A stretch of 64,000 nucleotides of DNA, taken from NCBI RefSeq assembly GCF_021654285.1, contig NZ_JAKFZS010000011.1, positions 1-64,000 of the forward strand, given 5' to 3'. The stretch is from Pseudoalteromonas luteoviolacea. GTDB taxonomy: Bacteria; Pseudomonadota; Gammaproteobacteria; Enterobacterales; Alteromonadaceae. The notes under the pieces are model-generated. The model was not told where the DNA came from. It worked only from the letters and a program-made list of their open reading frames with translations, and made no database searches. Positions 18,020-28,394 of this stretch are shown here, piece by piece (positions within the stretch are counted from its first letter, which is position 1; each line of letters opens with the position of its first letter). The position numbers and the translations under genes were made by a program.

Positions 18020-20698
18020 TTACAGTGAACGCTGTACTTCAACAGTTTCGAATACCTCAATTTGATCGCCAACTTTAACGTCGTTGTAGTTCTTAACGCC
18101 GATACCACATTCCATACCGTTACGAACTTCTTGTACATCATCTTTAAAGCGACGAAGTGACTCAAGTTCACCTTCGTAGATAACCACGTTTTCACGTAGT
18201 ACACGAATTGGAGCGCTACGCTTAACGATACCTTCAGTTACCATACAACCAGCAACAGCACCAATCTTAGGCGACTTGAACACGTCACGTACTTCAGCAA
18301 GACCAATGATCTCTTGTTTGAACTCAGGCGCAAGCATACCAGCCATTGCTTGTTTCACTTCTTCGATCAGGTCGTAAATAACACTGTAGTAACGAAGGTC
18401 AAGGTTTTCAGCTTCAATCACTTTACGTGCTGATGCATCCGCACGGACGTTGAAACCAACGATGATAGCATTTGAAGCCGCAGCAAGTGTTGCATCAGTT
18501 TCAGTGATACCACCTACACCACTACCTACAATCTTCACTTTAACTTCGTCTGTAGACAGCTTAGTTAGTGAATCAGAAATTGCTTCGATTGAACCTTGAA
18601 CGTCTGCTTTAAGTACAACGTTAACTTCAGAAATATCGCCATCAGTCATGTTAGTGAACATGTTTTCAAGCTTCGCTTTCTGCTGACGTGCAAGCTTCAC
18701 TTCACGGAACTTACCTTGACGATATAGAGCAACTTCACGTGCTTTACGCTCGTCTTTAACAACCGTTGCTTCATCACCTGCCGCAGGTACACCTGAAAGA
18801 CCTAAAATCTCTACAGGAATTGAAGGACCAGCTTGTGAAATTTCTTTACCGTTTTCGTCTCTCATCGCACGAACACGACCGTACTCAAGGCCACAAAGTA
18901 CAATGTTACCTTGCTCCAGCGTACCGCCTTGCACAAGTACAGTTGCAACTGGACCACGACCTTTGTCTAGACGAGATTCGATAACAACACCTTGTGCCAT
19001 ACCTTCTTGAGGCGCTGTAAGCTCTAATAGCTCAGCTTGCATCAAGATAGCTTCAAGTAAGTCGTCAATACCTAGACCTGTTTTCGCTGAGATATGAACA
19101 AACTGCGTGTCACCACCCCACTCTTCTGGAATAACATCCAATTGAGCAAGCTCGTTTTTAACGCGATCTGGGTCGATGCCCTCTTTATCCATTTTGTTTA
19201 CAGCGATGATAAGCGGTACTTCAGCAGCTTTTGCGTGCTGCACAGCTTCTTTAGTCTGAGGCATTACACCATCATCAGCAGCTACAACTAGAACAACGAT
19301 ATCCGTTGCTTTTGCACCACGTGCACGCATTGATGTAAACGCCGCGTGACCCGGAGTATCTAGGAACGTGATCATGTTACCATCAGTTTCAACATGGTAT
19401 GCACCAATGTGCTGAGTGATACCACCAGCTTCGCCGTCTGCTACTTTCGCTTTACGAATATAGTCTAGCGTTGACGTCTTACCGTGGTCAACGTGACCCA
19501 TAACAGTAACAACCGGTGCACGTGGACCAACACTCTCGTTGTCACTGCGATCGTTTAATACTTTCTCTTCAAGTTCATTCTCTTTAACAAGAACAACTTT
19601 ATGACCCATTTCCTCTGCAACATACTGTGCAGTTTCTTGGTCAATCACTTGGTTAATCGTTACCATTTCACCAAGCTTCATCAGTGTTTTTACAACCTCA
19701 GCACCTTTCACAGCCATGCGTGATGCAAGCTCAGATACTGTAATTGTTTCACTAATGCGAACTTCTTGTTTAACTTCTGCCGCTGGCTTTTGGAAACCGT
19801 GCTGTAGAGAAGTAGGCGCTTTTAGCTTACCTTTTCTACCACGTGACTGTGCGTTAGAATCGCCTTTCGCCTGTGGCTTTTTCTTTTTCTTACGACGTGC
19901 ACTTTTCTCTTCACGTGCGTCAGATTCGTCTTCTGCTTCACGTGCATATGTAGAAGTCGTCATATGGTGATCTGCAGAAGCTTCGCGTTTTTTGCGCTCT
20001 TCTTCTTCAGCTTTCCAACGTGCTTCATTCTCTTCCGCTAGACGACGAGCTTCTTCTGCTTGACGTTTTGCTTCTTCTTCAGCCTTTTTCACAGCTGCTG
20101 CTTCTGCTTCTGTACGAAGACGTTCTGCTTCGATTTTCTCTTGCTCTTGTTGGGCGCTATCCACTTCTTTACTCTGCTGTTCTTTCGCTTGACGTTCTGC
20201 TTCTGCTTTACGTTTGGCTTCTTCTTTAGCTTTGCGCTCAGCTTCCTCTTTGGCTTTTCGCTCTGCCTCCTGTTGGGCGTTGCGTTCAGCTTCTTCTTTC
20301 GCTTGTTGCTCAGCTTCTTGTTGAGCTTTCAATTCTGCTTCTTTGCGCGCAGCTTCCTCTGCAGCTAAGCGTTCTTGCTCTTTTTGCTGCTCGATTGCGC
20401 TCTTTTTAACGTAAGTGCGCTTTTTACGTACTTCTACCTGAACCGATTTAGCTTTACCAGTAGAACCAGTAACACTTAATGTACTCTTGCTTTTACGCTG
20501 AAGAGTCATGCGCTCAGGACCATCTGAACCTGTGCCACCATGTTGCTTACTCAAGTGGTCAAGTAACTTGGCTTTTTCAGATTCACTTACCTGATCGCCT
20601 TTGGCTTTGGTGATCCCTGCATCTGTTAACTGCTGTAGTAATTTATCGACAGTTGTACCAATGTTCTCGGCTAGTTTTTCTATGCTCACTTCTGCCAT
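18020..20698 (-). CDS. infB: Translation initiation factor IF-2
   Basis: The product is 892 residues, close to E. coli IF2-alpha (890). The order is an IF2_N domain at the start, then a long Lys/Glu/Ala-rich linker (about 108-245) built from imperfect [12 protein letters not shown] repeats. A second IF2_N domain precedes the G domain, with G1 GHVDHGKT near 398 and NKMD for G4. Beta-barrel domains follow. It is a GTPase that brings initiator tRNA to the 30S subunit. GGGAGG lies 11 bases before the ATG. The initiator tRNA gene heads the same operon. Confidence 0.98.
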   Translation of the reverse strand: MAEVSIEKLAENIGTTVDKLLQQLTDAGITKAKGDQVSESEKAKLLDHLSKQHGGTGSDGPERMTLQRKSKSTLSVTGSTGKAKSVQVEVRKKRTYVKKSAIEQQKEQERLAAEEAARKEAELKAQQEAEQQAKEEAERNAQQEAERKAKEEAERKAKEEAKRKAEAERQAKEQQSKEVDSAQQEQEKIEAERLRTEAEAAAVKKAEEEAKRQAEEARRLAEENEARWKAEEEERKKREASADHHMTTSTYAREAEDESDAREEKSARRKKKKKPQAKGDSNAQSRGRKGKLKAPTSLQHGFQKPAAEVKQEVRISETITVSELASRMAVKGAEVVKTLMKLGEMVTINQVIDQETAQYVAEEMGHKVVLVKENELEEKVLNDRSDNESVGPRAPVVTVMGHVDHGKTSTLDYIRKAKVADGEAGGITQHIGAYHVETDGNMITFLDTPGHAAFTSMRARGAKATDIVVLVVAADDGVMPQTKEAVQHAKAAEVPLIIAVNKMDKEGIDPDRVKNELAQLDVIPEEWGGDTQFVHISAKTGLGIDDLLEAILMQAELLELTAPQEGMAQGVVIESRLDKGRGPVATVLVQGGTLEQGNIVLCGLEYGRVRAMRDENGKEISQAGPSIPVEILGLSGVPAAGDEATVVKDERKAREVALYRQGKFREVKLARQQKAKLENMFTNMTDGDISEVNVVLKADVQGSIEAISDSLTKLSTDEVKVKIVGSGVGGITETDATLAAASNAIIVGFNVRADASARKVIEAENLDLRYYSVIYDLIEEVKQAMAGMLAPEFKQEIIGLAEVRDVFKSPKIGAVAGCMVTEGIVKRSAPIRVLRENVVIYEGELESLRRFKDDVQEVRNGMECGIGVKNYNDVKVGDQIEVFETVEVQRSL

Positions 20699-20724
20699 GC
20701 TATGCGTTACCTCCCGTTAATAAA

Positions 20725-22224
20725 CTACTCTTCACTAAACCAGCAAATATTACGTGCAGCCATAATAAAGTCGCCCGCTTGCTGTTCAGATAATTCAGTG
20801 ATCTCAACTAATTCGTCGATACCCTGTTCTGCTAAATCTTCTAGGGTGATAACGCCTTTGCTCGCCATCACAAATGCTAAGTGACGATCTAAACCTTCTA
20901 AGTCTAGTAGGTCTTGAGCAGGTTCAGCACCTTCTAAAGACTCTTCATCACGAAGTGCTTTCGTTGTTAAAGCATCTTTTGCACGTTTACGTAACTCTTC
21001 AACTGTGTCTTCGTCTAGCCCCTGAATTTCAAGGAACTCAGCTACTGGCACATATGCCACTTCTTCAAGCGTAGAGAAACCTTCGTTGATTAAAAACTCT
21101 GCAAAGTCATCATCAATATCTAGGTTATCAGTAAATAGGCTTATCAGTTTATCAGATTCTTCAGCGTTTTTACGCTCCATATCTTCAACTGTCATTACGT
21201 TCAGTTCCCAACCAGTTAACTGGCTAGCAAGTCGAACGTTTTGCCCGTTACGACCAATCGCTTGTGCAAGATTATCTGCTTCAACAGCGATTTCCATTGT
21301 ACGTGTATCTTCATCCATCACAATTGATGCAACTTCTGCTGGAGCCATTGCATTAATTACGAACTGAGCTGGATTGTCGTCATATAGTACTATATCAACG
21401 CGCTCTCCGCCTAGCTCTGTAGACACTGCTTGTACACGTGCACCACGCATACCTACACATGCGCCTACTGGGTCGATACGCTTGTCATTTGATTTAACCG
21501 CAATTTTTGCACGTGAACCAGGATCACGAGCTGCACCTTTGAGCTCGATCATCTCTTCACCAATCTCTGGTACCTCAATGCGGAATAATTCCATCAGCAT
21601 CTCTGGCTTAGAGCGAGTCACAAATAATTGCGCGCCGCGCGCTTCAGGCTTCACTTCATACAATAGACCACGAACACGGTCACCTGGACGGAAGCTTTCA
21701 CGTGGCAGCATATCTTCACGATAAATAACCGCTTCAGCATTGTTACCCAGATCAATCACAACTGTATCACGAGACGCTTTTTTAACTACGCCCGTAACAA
21801 GTTCACCTTTTTGATCTTTATATGCATCAACGACGAGTGCACGCTCAGCTTCACGTACTTTCTGTACGATAACTTGCTTTGCCATTTGAGTTGTAATGCG
21901 GTCAAACTGAATAGACTCAATTTGCTCTTCAACATAGTCACCCAGTTGTAACTCTGGCTCTTCTACTTGTGCAGCTTCGATGGTAATTTCAGAATATGGA
22001 TTTTCTAATGAACCATCTTCTAGCGGCTCTGCAACCTGCCAGCGACGGAACGTATCGTATTCACCCGTTTTCCTATCAATAGAAACGCGTACTTCAATTT
22101 CACCGTCATGTTTTTTCTTTGTTGCAGTCGCCAGTGCGAACTCTAACGCCTCAAAAATTTTCTCTCTTGGGACTGCTTTTTCGTTGGATACAGCTTCTGC
22201 AACCAACAAGATCTCTTTTGCCAT
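20725..22224 (-). CDS. nusA: Transcription termination/antitermination factor NusA
   Basis: From the ATG at 22222-22224 the protein has 499 residues, close to E. coli 495, and begins [19 protein letters not shown]. The longer frame adds 11 residues absent from the family. The order is the RNAP-binding N-domain, S1 (about 135-200), two KH domains ([29 protein letters not shown]), and two acidic C-terminal repeats. It modulates pausing, termination and antitermination. GAGG lies 8 bases upstream. Confidence 0.98.
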   Translation of the reverse strand: MAKEILLVAEAVSNEKAVPREKIFEALEFALATATKKKHDGEIEVRVSIDRKTGEYDTFRRWQVAEPLEDGSLENPYSEITIEAAQVEEPELQLGDYVEEQIESIQFDRITTQMAKQVIVQKVREAERALVVDAYKDQKGELVTGVVKKASRDTVVIDLGNNAEAVIYREDMLPRESFRPGDRVRGLLYEVKPEARGAQLFVTRSKPEMLMELFRIEVPEIGEEMIELKGAARDPGSRAKIAVKSNDKRIDPVGACVGMRGARVQAVSTELGGERVDIVLYDDNPAQFVINAMAPAEVASIVMDEDTRTMEIAVEADNLAQAIGRNGQNVRLASQLTGWELNVMTVEDMERKNAEESDKLISLFTDNLDIDDDFAEFLINEGFSTLEEVAYVPVAEFLEIQGLDEDTVEELRKRAKDALTTKALRDEESLEGAEPAQDLLDLEGLDRHLAFVMASKGVITLEDLAEQGIDELVEITELSEQQAGDFIMAARNICWFSEE

Positions 22225-22263
22225 AGGTTTTGCCTCGCTTGCCCTGGTCCTTCGCACTTAATC

Positions 22264-22719
22264 TTAAAATTTGGCGATAATATTAGCTCTCTCGACGTTA
22301 CTAAGCATAATGTGATGCTCGTGTCCGTCGACAGTTAGCGTAATCATATCGCCTTTAACTGCTACTAGGTCGCCTTTAAAGTTGCGACGACCATCTTGTG
22401 GAAGTTTAGTGCGCAAACGCACCTCTTCACCTTGCGCGTCCTCATAATGAGCTTGTTTGAATAATGGTCTATCCACACCCGGTGAAGACACTTCTAAGTT
22501 ATATTCATTTGTAATGGGATCTTCTACATCCATAATCGCACTAATTTGGCGACTTACTTCTGCACAATCGTCAACATTAATGCCATTCTCATGTTCAATG
22601 TACACTCTAAGTGTAGAATGACGACCAGCTTGCACAAACTCTAGACCGAGTAGCTCAAAACCGCACGCCTCAACAGCGGGTTCTAGCATTGCGGTTAAAT
22701 CTTGCTCGAGTTTTGACAC
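22264..22719 (-). CDS. rimP: Ribosome maturation factor RimP
   Basis: The 151-residue product matches RimP, needed for 30S maturation, with the motifs GFELLGLEFVQAG and LEVSSPGVDRPL. The start codon is GTG, supported by a strong GGAGG five or six bases upstream. It is the first protein gene after the initiator tRNA and lies 39 bases before nusA, the conserved operon head. Confidence 0.97.
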   Translation of the reverse strand: MSKLEQDLTAMLEPAVEACGFELLGLEFVQAGRHSTLRVYIEHENGINVDDCAEVSRQISAIMDVEDPITNEYNLEVSSPGVDRPLFKQAHYEDAQGEEVRLRTKLPQDGRRNFKGDLVAVKGDMITLTVDGHEHHIMLSNVERANIIAKF

Positions 22720-22738
22720 AAATTACCTCCATACAAAC

Positions 22739-22758
22739 AAAAAAAGGGCTCATGGCCC
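22739..22758 (-). terminator. Terminator-like stem in the rimP leader
   Basis: A short GC stem (GGGC / GCCC, 5-base loop) is followed on the minus strand by T7. It lies 20 bases before the rimP start and so could terminate or attenuate transcription from the tRNA promoter, as happens in the E. coli metY leader. Confidence 0.55.
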
Positions 22759-22818
22759 CATCAATTCAGCTGCATGTTCTTGGGCCTACTTTGCTAATAT
22801 CTAGCACCAGACACAACA

Positions 22819-22841
22819 ACGCCCCGAACCAAGCGGGGCGT
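22819..22841 (-). terminator. Hairpin downstream of initiator tRNA
   Basis: A perfect 8-bp stem (ACGCCCCG / CGGGGCGT) with a 7-base loop lies 140 bases past the tRNA. The minus strand continues TGTTGTGT, only modestly T-rich. It may be a processing or termination signal in the tRNA-rimP leader. Confidence 0.55.
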
Positions 22842-22980
22842 CACACCAAAAACAAACTGTGTGGCCAAAGGCCGTGCTTGGTTGCGGACTGTACCAGCCT
22901 AAATTAAGCTTGCGCTTAAACGCAAAACGCGCATTACCATGAATGCGCGACCTTTAAGAAATATAGAAACTTCTTAATAT

Positions 22981-23057
<77 letters not shown>

Positions 23058-23261
23058 TCCACATGCAGCAATAAGCTGCTCAATTGGCGTGTATTATAGA
23101 GATTGTTCCATTAATACGCAACCACTAACTAGATAAATTAGCTAGCCATTCTAATACAGTCCAATTACCGATTAGTCCTTTAACAATCATTAACATACAG
23201 CGCTTGTACCTATTTTAGTTTTCTTTATACTTCACATTTCTTACAATTAGGAGACAATAAA

Positions 23262-24047
23262 ATGAATAAAAGGTCATTTCAGGCAACAATCGCTGCACTC
23301 TCGACATTAATTTTTAGTGGTGTCGCAACAGCAAACTCATGTGCGAAGGCTGGCCCACAAACTCCACGCGATATTGATAACCTAGCAGGTGAAAATAAGC
23401 GCATCTTTAGTCTCGCTCCTCCTTCATCACAAATGAATCTTTGTAATATCCACTTTCACAAAAATGCAGAGCACAAAGCAAAAGACTTTTCGGTATTTGC
23501 GGGCGATGGAAAATACGGCGGTTATCAGTGTAATGCGACTTCAAGCCTTACACCTGCTGAACTAAAAGCGCCAAAAGGCAAAGTATGTAAAAATGTCAAA
23601 CCCGGTGACACTATCGAAGTACATTGGGTACATAGCTCATGTGATGTCAAACCAGGTAAAGGATTAGGATCATGCCTTAATGAGCAATGTGCAAACCCAG
23701 ATCTACGTGTAGAAACGCAAGTATTCTTGGTCGTAAATGATAAAAATGCGCTTGATTTTAATGACTTAAGCTATGACGGAAATATCGTTAATGGCTATCA
23801 CCAACCAAAACATATTCCAAATACAACGGGTAAGCCGGTTGAGTTTTTAGGTTCGACAACTGGACCAAGTTACAATGACAAGCAATGTTCTCCTCTACAA
23901 GTGACTTGGAGCGTCCGCCCAGCTTGCGCGAAAGTTGACATCAACAGTTTAGCCGAGTGGTGTGAAGATAACGCCTTTGAAGAAGATCACGCACATGGTG
24001 TTAGACAGCTAGTTACAGATCCTAAGCTATTGTCTCCAATTAAGTAA
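23262..24047 (+). CDS. Probable delta-class carbonic anhydrase, secreted
   Basis: The 261-residue product has a signal peptide (cleavage about residue 24, TANS). It contains the cluster CNIHFHKNAEHK at 61-72 (His64, His66, His71) and a further HWVHSSC near 124. This pattern is that of delta-class carbonic anhydrases, first known from diatoms and present in some marine bacteria; the enzyme hydrates CO2 using zinc held by histidines. Several cysteines suit the periplasm. AGGAG precedes the ATG by 8 bases. It is a single gene, divergent from the initiator tRNA. The family call is from memory of the motif and needs a profile search. Confidence 0.75.
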   Translation: MNKRSFQATIAALSTLIFSGVATANSCAKAGPQTPRDIDNLAGENKRIFSLAPPSSQMNLCNIHFHKNAEHKAKDFSVFAGDGKYGGYQCNATSSLTPAELKAPKGKVCKNVKPGDTIEVHWVHSSCDVKPGKGLGSCLNEQCANPDLRVETQVFLVVNDKNALDFNDLSYDGNIVNGYHQPKHIPNTTGKPVEFLGSTTGPSYNDKQCSPLQVTWSVRPACAKVDINSLAEWCEDNAFEEDHAHGVRQLVTDPKLLSPIK

Positions 24048-24059
24048 AATTAGTTTGTT

Positions 24060-24090
24060 ATGCAGAAGTGGGCTATTCTCATTTCTGCAT
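24060..24090 (+). terminator. Hairpin after the carbonic anhydrase gene
   Basis: The inverted repeat TGCAGAA / TTCTGCA, with a long loop, starts 13 bases past the stop codon. No T-run follows, so termination is uncertain. The remaining gap to 24290 is AT-rich and shows nothing else I can name. Confidence 0.35.
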
Positions 24091-24290
24091 TAATGATAAA
24101 TAAGTTTGCAATCATAAAAGTCTCATGGCTATACTTAAGAAAAGTGTGCTTTTTAAACAAAATTGAATGCGCACGAATTGTAATTACCCAAGTTTAATTT
24201 GTTTTGTTTGTTGTATCAGTTGAGTGATGGCAAAGCAGATTTGATTAAAAACTTGAGCATGGATCCGCTCTAATCGTAATTGGAGCGATT

Positions 24291-24764
24291 ATGAGTATTT
24301 CACCCTATCAATATCAACTGCTAAGTCAGTCTTTTGCGACTATTAAACCTAACTTTCACTGCTTTTGTGTCAGTTTCAACCATCGCCTAAAAATGCATCC
24401 TATGTCGATGGCCATACCCAACGCCGAATCACAAATTTTGACAATCGAATATCAGTTACGAGCTTTTATCCAACAAAGCTTGATCAGAATGGCAAATCAA
24501 AAAGAGCTTTGCCGATATATCACAGATAATATCACCACTATAAAATCACTGCGACCATCCGCATGTGATATCAGAGTTTTGTGTAACTGCTTTTTAGATA
24601 CCCTTAAAGTACACCTTGGTAAGCAATTCACACTCGCTGTCAGAAATGCTTGGAAACGCGCTTTACATATCGTTGCAAATGTTCTTAAAGCGGAGCTGTT
24701 TGGCATGTCAAATATTGTTTACTTAGATCAAATTAGACAACAAAAGCAAATCGGCCATTCCTGA
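24291..24764 (+). CDS. Divergent globin-like protein without evident haem histidine
   Basis: This cytoplasmic 157-residue helical protein reads like a single-domain bacterial globin. The N-terminal LLSQSFATIKPNFHCFCVSFNHRL corresponds to the A-B helices, and FLDTLKVHLGKQFTLAV..AW..AL to the G-H helices. Where globins carry the proximal His in an LGRRH-type segment, this sequence has DNITTIKSLRPS: the aligned position is Thr at about residue 82, with no His nearby. It may therefore not bind haem in the standard way, like known haem-free globin-fold sensor domains. GGAG lies 5 bases before the ATG. It stands alone, 66 bases before a lipoprotein gene. The fold assignment is by eye. Confidence 0.55.
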   Translation: MSISPYQYQLLSQSFATIKPNFHCFCVSFNHRLKMHPMSMAIPNAESQILTIEYQLRAFIQQSLIRMANQKELCRYITDNITTIKSLRPSACDIRVLCNCFLDTLKVHLGKQFTLAVRNAWKRALHIVANVLKAELFGMSNIVYLDQIRQQKQIGHS

Positions 24765-24830
24765 AGTTATAATGACAACCATAGCACTAATGAGTAAACT
24801 GGACCTAATTTAGGTTAATTAGGTGAGTTT

Positions 24831-25337
24831 ATGAAACGTATCGCTGTTTTAATGGGATTGAGTGTATTTTTTACCACTGGATGTGATGTATTTGAAAACT
24901 CTAAAGCTCAAATAGAAGCGCAATATTTGTCGGAGAACCATGAACTTCAAGCGGTTATTGAACAAATCCGTGAGCAAGGACTTGAAGCTATGGCACAAAG
25001 TGCACAAGCTGGTACTATGGCCAGTTGTGTTGCAAGCAAACTTGATGGCGACCCTATGGGTGCATTGGTTGAAGTAGAAGGTGCTCTGCAAGATGGCGCA
25101 AGCGTCGCGGAATTAGCAAATTCAATTGCCAGTTTGACAGAACAAGAGATCAGTTTGGAGAGCATCCCCGAATTACTTAAAGCAGGTGCTGAGACAGTTA
25201 CTTATTTAAGAACTTTATTAGAGACGTATGACTTGGCTGAGCTACAAACACAGTTCGCAACAATCCTTGAGCAAGGTCAAACAAAAACAGAAGATATCGG
25301 CACACACTTACGTGGATTAATAGAGCAGTGTAATTAA
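24831..25337 (+). CDS. Small lipoprotein of unknown function
   Basis: The 168-residue product begins with a lipoprotein signal (MKRIAVLMGLSVFFTTGC), giving lipidated Cys18. Asp at +2 (CDVF) is the classic inner-membrane retention signal of E. coli. The rest is acidic and probably helical, with LEQGQTKTEDIGTHLRGLIEQCN at the end and only two more Cys. I recognise no family. AGGTGA lies 4 bases before the ATG. It faces the DUF3019 gene convergently. Confidence 0.75.
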   Translation: MKRIAVLMGLSVFFTTGCDVFENSKAQIEAQYLSENHELQAVIEQIREQGLEAMAQSAQAGTMASCVASKLDGDPMGALVEVEGALQDGASVAELANSIASLTEQEISLESIPELLKAGAETVTYLRTLLETYDLAELQTQFATILEQGQTKTEDIGTHLRGLIEQCN

Positions 25338-25342
25338 GTACG

Positions 25343-25373
25343 GCAGTGGACATGCATAACGCATGACCACTGC
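25343..25373. terminator. Long hairpin between convergent genes
   Basis: GCAGTGG-A-CATGC / GCATG-A-CCACTGC forms a 13-position stem with one A-A mismatch and a 5-base loop. It fills almost the whole 44-base gap between two convergent genes, so it probably ends both transcripts, although no T-run is present. Confidence 0.6.
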
Positions 25374-25381
25374 TTATCAGG

Positions 25382-25774
25382 CTAGAAGAGACGCCAGCGT
25401 CTTTTCTTAGTACGCACCTTATGTACCCAATTGACTTCAATTGTGGTCACTGCTAAAACATCACTATGCGTTTTAGCAATCAACTCATAACTTACGCTCT
25501 CTACAGAGCCGAAGTTCAGTGTATATGTGAAGTTGTCAGTATTAGCCCAACACTGCAAAATGCGTTTAGATTCACTTTCTCTAAGGCAATAGTCCCCTGC
25601 TATCGGTGCTGATATATCAAACACAACATCAGCATAGCAAGTACGTCCTTGGTTCAGCGCAACACATTTTGTAGGTGATGCATTTAATATCCCTTTACGC
25701 GTTTCGTTAGCCATTGACTCTGGTGCCAATGTAATAACCAAAACCATAATTACCCAAGTAAATCTAAAATACAT
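25382..25774 (-). CDS. DUF3019 family periplasmic protein
   Basis: The 130-residue product has a signal peptide (cleavage near MANE, about residue 22). Four cysteines and the ASPTKCVALNQGRTCYADVVF segment fit the DUF3019 family of marine gammaproteobacteria. The C-terminus is basic (KVRTKKRRWRLF). Its function is unknown. It overlaps the mipA-like gene by 11 bases, so both are one transcript. In related genomes DUF3019 and MipA often sit beside a two-component system; none is present here. Confidence 0.75.
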   Translation of the reverse strand: MYFRFTWVIMVLVITLAPESMANETRKGILNASPTKCVALNQGRTCYADVVFDISAPIAGDYCLRESESKRILQCWANTDNFTYTLNFGSVESVSYELIAKTHSDVLAVTTIEVNWVHKVRTKKRRWRLF

Positions 25775-26585
25775 ACTTCACTCCAGTAAAAAATACTCGA
25801 GCATAGTTTGAATCAATCAGTGGGCTACTTTTCACACCACCTGACCCAACCAAAATTGAAGCCCCTGCACTATATACCCAATCTTGTGCAATAGGATAAT
25901 TAACTTGAGTTTGAACAAATGCTGTCGCGCCATCCCCAGCAGTAAAGCCATACAAATAATCATTTACTTCAGAAGGCGATACACCATAAAAGTAATTATT
26001 AAAATTTTGAGAGTAATAGTTAGCGCCAAAGTTCAACCAAAGATCCCAATTACGTAACTCAAAGTTACGCGTCGCTTCGATATGAAAAACCCAGCCATTT
26101 GAGTCACCAAACACATCATAGACTAATTCAGCAACGGCTAAAAATTCTCCAACATTTCGATAATAAGCAAGGCCTATAGATTGGTCGACTTTACGACGAT
26201 TAATCGTTTTTAACTTTTCTACTTTATCATCCTCGTTCGAATAATAACCTGTATCAGAGAATGGGATTTGATAATTGCCAAAAATCGCATCTAACCCCCA
26301 GTTTTCCTCTTGGATCAACTGATAGCCTAAATCAGAACCACCAAAAAAATCTCCTGAATGCGTATTCAGATAGAATTGTTTGTATTGGATTTTGGCATCT
26401 ACCAAGGGGGAAAGGGAAGAAAATTCATTTTTGGCGCCAATTAGCTTTGGTAGTTTAGTATTGACATAAAAAGCACCTACACTTAGCTGCCATTCAAACT
26501 CATCTTCATCGTACCAAGGCTCAGCATGTGCTTTACTTGCAATAGTCATACACATCGCAAGCAGCACTGACGTTATTTTTTTCAT
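25764..26585 (-). CDS. MipA/OmpV family outer-membrane protein
   Basis: The 273-residue product has a signal peptide (cleavage after AHA, residue 21). Alternating hydrophobic strands and a terminal aromatic strand (YARVFFTGVKYVF) are typical of an outer-membrane barrel. The overall pattern, including PLVDAKIQYKQFYLNT, fits MipA/OmpV. E. coli MipA scaffolds murein hydrolase MltA with PBP1B; other members are porins or stress-induced. The DUF3019 gene follows with an 11-base overlap. Confidence 0.8.
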   Translation of the reverse strand: MKKITSVLLAMCMTIASKAHAEPWYDEDEFEWQLSVGAFYVNTKLPKLIGAKNEFSSLSPLVDAKIQYKQFYLNTHSGDFFGGSDLGYQLIQEENWGLDAIFGNYQIPFSDTGYYSNEDDKVEKLKTINRRKVDQSIGLAYYRNVGEFLAVAELVYDVFGDSNGWVFHIEATRNFELRNWDLWLNFGANYYSQNFNNYFYGVSPSEVNDYLYGFTAGDGATAFVQTQVNYPIAQDWVYSAGASILVGSGGVKSSPLIDSNYARVFFTGVKYVF

Positions 26586-27044
26586 TACTTATTATCTTTA
26601 TTGCGCGTTTGTGCCGAATTCAATTCCAGATCATACCTGAGCATTTCTCATACAACAAGTAAACATTAAAATCAATTACACCAAGCTTTTATACAAAAAT
26701 ACGTTACTGACTGTATAAGGACTTTCCCCAACGACATGTCAACACGGAGAAAAACAATATAATGCAAAATTAAACTCCTATATGAAACATTGCCACAGCG
26801 TACTGATCCGATAAGAAGGATATAATAAGTCGAAATAATTTACCTAAGAATTAGCGATGATAATTACTCAAGTCAATAATGCCTGTAACACGATAAGAAA
26901 CCCACGCTTCTTACATTTTTAGCACAACTCTTTTCTCACAAAAAAAGAGCTACGATGCACAGTGACGCTAATTGTTGTTACCACGCCTTGGAGAGAACAA
27001 CATAAAAATCACTATATTCAATATATTAATAAAAAATTTTGCAA
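26586..27044. other. 459-base AT-rich intergenic region
   Basis: This lies between mipA-like and dapE, both on the minus strand. It should contain the mipA promoter and the dapE 3' end. It has runs of A and T but I see no open frame, tRNA or clear hairpin terminator. Confidence 0.5.
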
Positions 27045-28214
27045 TTACTCACTTAAATAAGCATATAGAATCCGCTTGTATATCTGCTCAATTGAGCGTA
27101 AATCCGCGATAGATACGTGTTCATTCACTTGATGTATTGAATCATTTTTTACGCCACATTCCACTACTTGTGTATGCTCATTAGCAAAAAAGCGGCCATC
27201 TGATGTACCACCAGCTGTGCTCAGTGCAGGGAATTGCCCAAGCTCTTCAGCAATTACGTTTTCTATTAAAGATAAAAAGCAATTACTTTGTTTTTTTCCA
27301 GTATAGAATGACTCACAAGGGCGCTCCCAAGAAATATCAATATCAGCATCAAAACACTCAACAAGCGCAGTCAGCCTCTGGCAAATATCACCACTTTTAT
27401 AGCTGTGACTATATCGCACATTAAATGTCACCTCGCATTCTGCGGGGACCAAATTATCAACGATATTAGGCACCGTTATCCCTGTTACCTGCAGCGTCGT
27501 TTTAGAGCCGGGTTTATCCAAAGACCAGTTTAAGCGAGATAATTGAGTAACTAGGTCACCTGCGATATGTGCTGCATTGACTGCAAATTCAGGGTACGCA
27601 ACATGACCTGCTTTGCCATTTATAATAAATCGGCCGGAAATTGCGCCTCTTCGACCATTTTTTATGATGTCCCCGACTAGTTTATGCGACGTTGGTTCAC
27701 CAACCAGACAAGCATCCAATACCACCCCTTTTTTCTTTAAATACTCAGCAATAAGAGCAGAACCATCAGTTGCCTCTCCTTCTTCATCTGATGTGATCAA
27801 CCAATAAAATGAGCCTCTTTTCTTGGTGTTTGATTGACAAAAGTCAATGCTTGCATTGAGCATGGCGGCCACTGAGCCCTTCATATCTGCAGCGCCTCGG
27901 CCGTAAATGATATCATCTACAATCTCACCCGAAAATGGGTCAACAAGCCAGTCTTCAGGTGTAGCAGGAACAACATCCACATGTCCAGAATACGCAAAAA
28001 CGGGACCATTGCCGAAATGCTTACGGGCAATTAAATTTTTTACCCCGTTAGATTCAATCAGATCGACCTCAAAATCACATCTCTGTAATTGCTTTTGCAA
28101 AAATGCCATGGTCCCTGCATCATCAGGCGTAATGGAACGGGCTCTAATCAAATGCTGTAAGCTCTCTACAACTGAAGGAATAGTTTGAATACGAGTTTGG
28201 AAAGGCAGAGGCAT
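27045..28214 (-). CDS. dapE: Succinyl-diaminopimelate desuccinylase (M20 family)
   Basis: The 389-residue M20 metallopeptidase-family enzyme resembles E. coli DapE throughout. The metal-binding motif SGHVDVVP gives His78 and Asp80. YGRGAADMKG gives Asp110, TSDEEGE the catalytic Glu144/Glu145 pair, and VGEPTS and GGTSDGRF follow. DapE removes succinate from N-succinyl-LL-diaminopimelate in lysine and cell-wall precursor synthesis. GGTGA lies 6 bases before the ATG. A different M20 amidohydrolase specificity cannot be excluded because no other dap gene is nearby. It is divergent from ompW. Confidence 0.85.
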   Translation of the reverse strand: MPLPFQTRIQTIPSVVESLQHLIRARSITPDDAGTMAFLQKQLQRCDFEVDLIESNGVKNLIARKHFGNGPVFAYSGHVDVVPATPEDWLVDPFSGEIVDDIIYGRGAADMKGSVAAMLNASIDFCQSNTKKRGSFYWLITSDEEGEATDGSALIAEYLKKKGVVLDACLVGEPTSHKLVGDIIKNGRRGAISGRFIINGKAGHVAYPEFAVNAAHIAGDLVTQLSRLNWSLDKPGSKTTLQVTGITVPNIVDNLVPAECEVTFNVRYSHSYKSGDICQRLTALVECFDADIDISWERPCESFYTGKKQSNCFLSLIENVIAEELGQFPALSTAGGTSDGRFFANEHTQVVECGVKNDSIHQVNEHVSIADLRSIEQIYKRILYAYLSE

Positions 28215-28394
28215 GCTTTATCACCAAAAAAACGATTTTCTTCATTAAACGAGCCAAAAGTGTCCAATTCATGTCGAATAAATTGCACATTTATTACTAA
28301 ATATCTAACCCCCAAAGTGAGTCTTAGATTACACAGCAGCAAAATACAGCAAACTTTCAACACAAAACGATATCAAAACTTATTCCAAATCAAA

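Noticed and set aside
20020..20368. Plus-strand open frames rich in Leu/Phe inside infB
   Set aside because: They are the antisense of the repetitive Lys/Glu/Ala linker of IF2; the composition is an artefact of that repeat.
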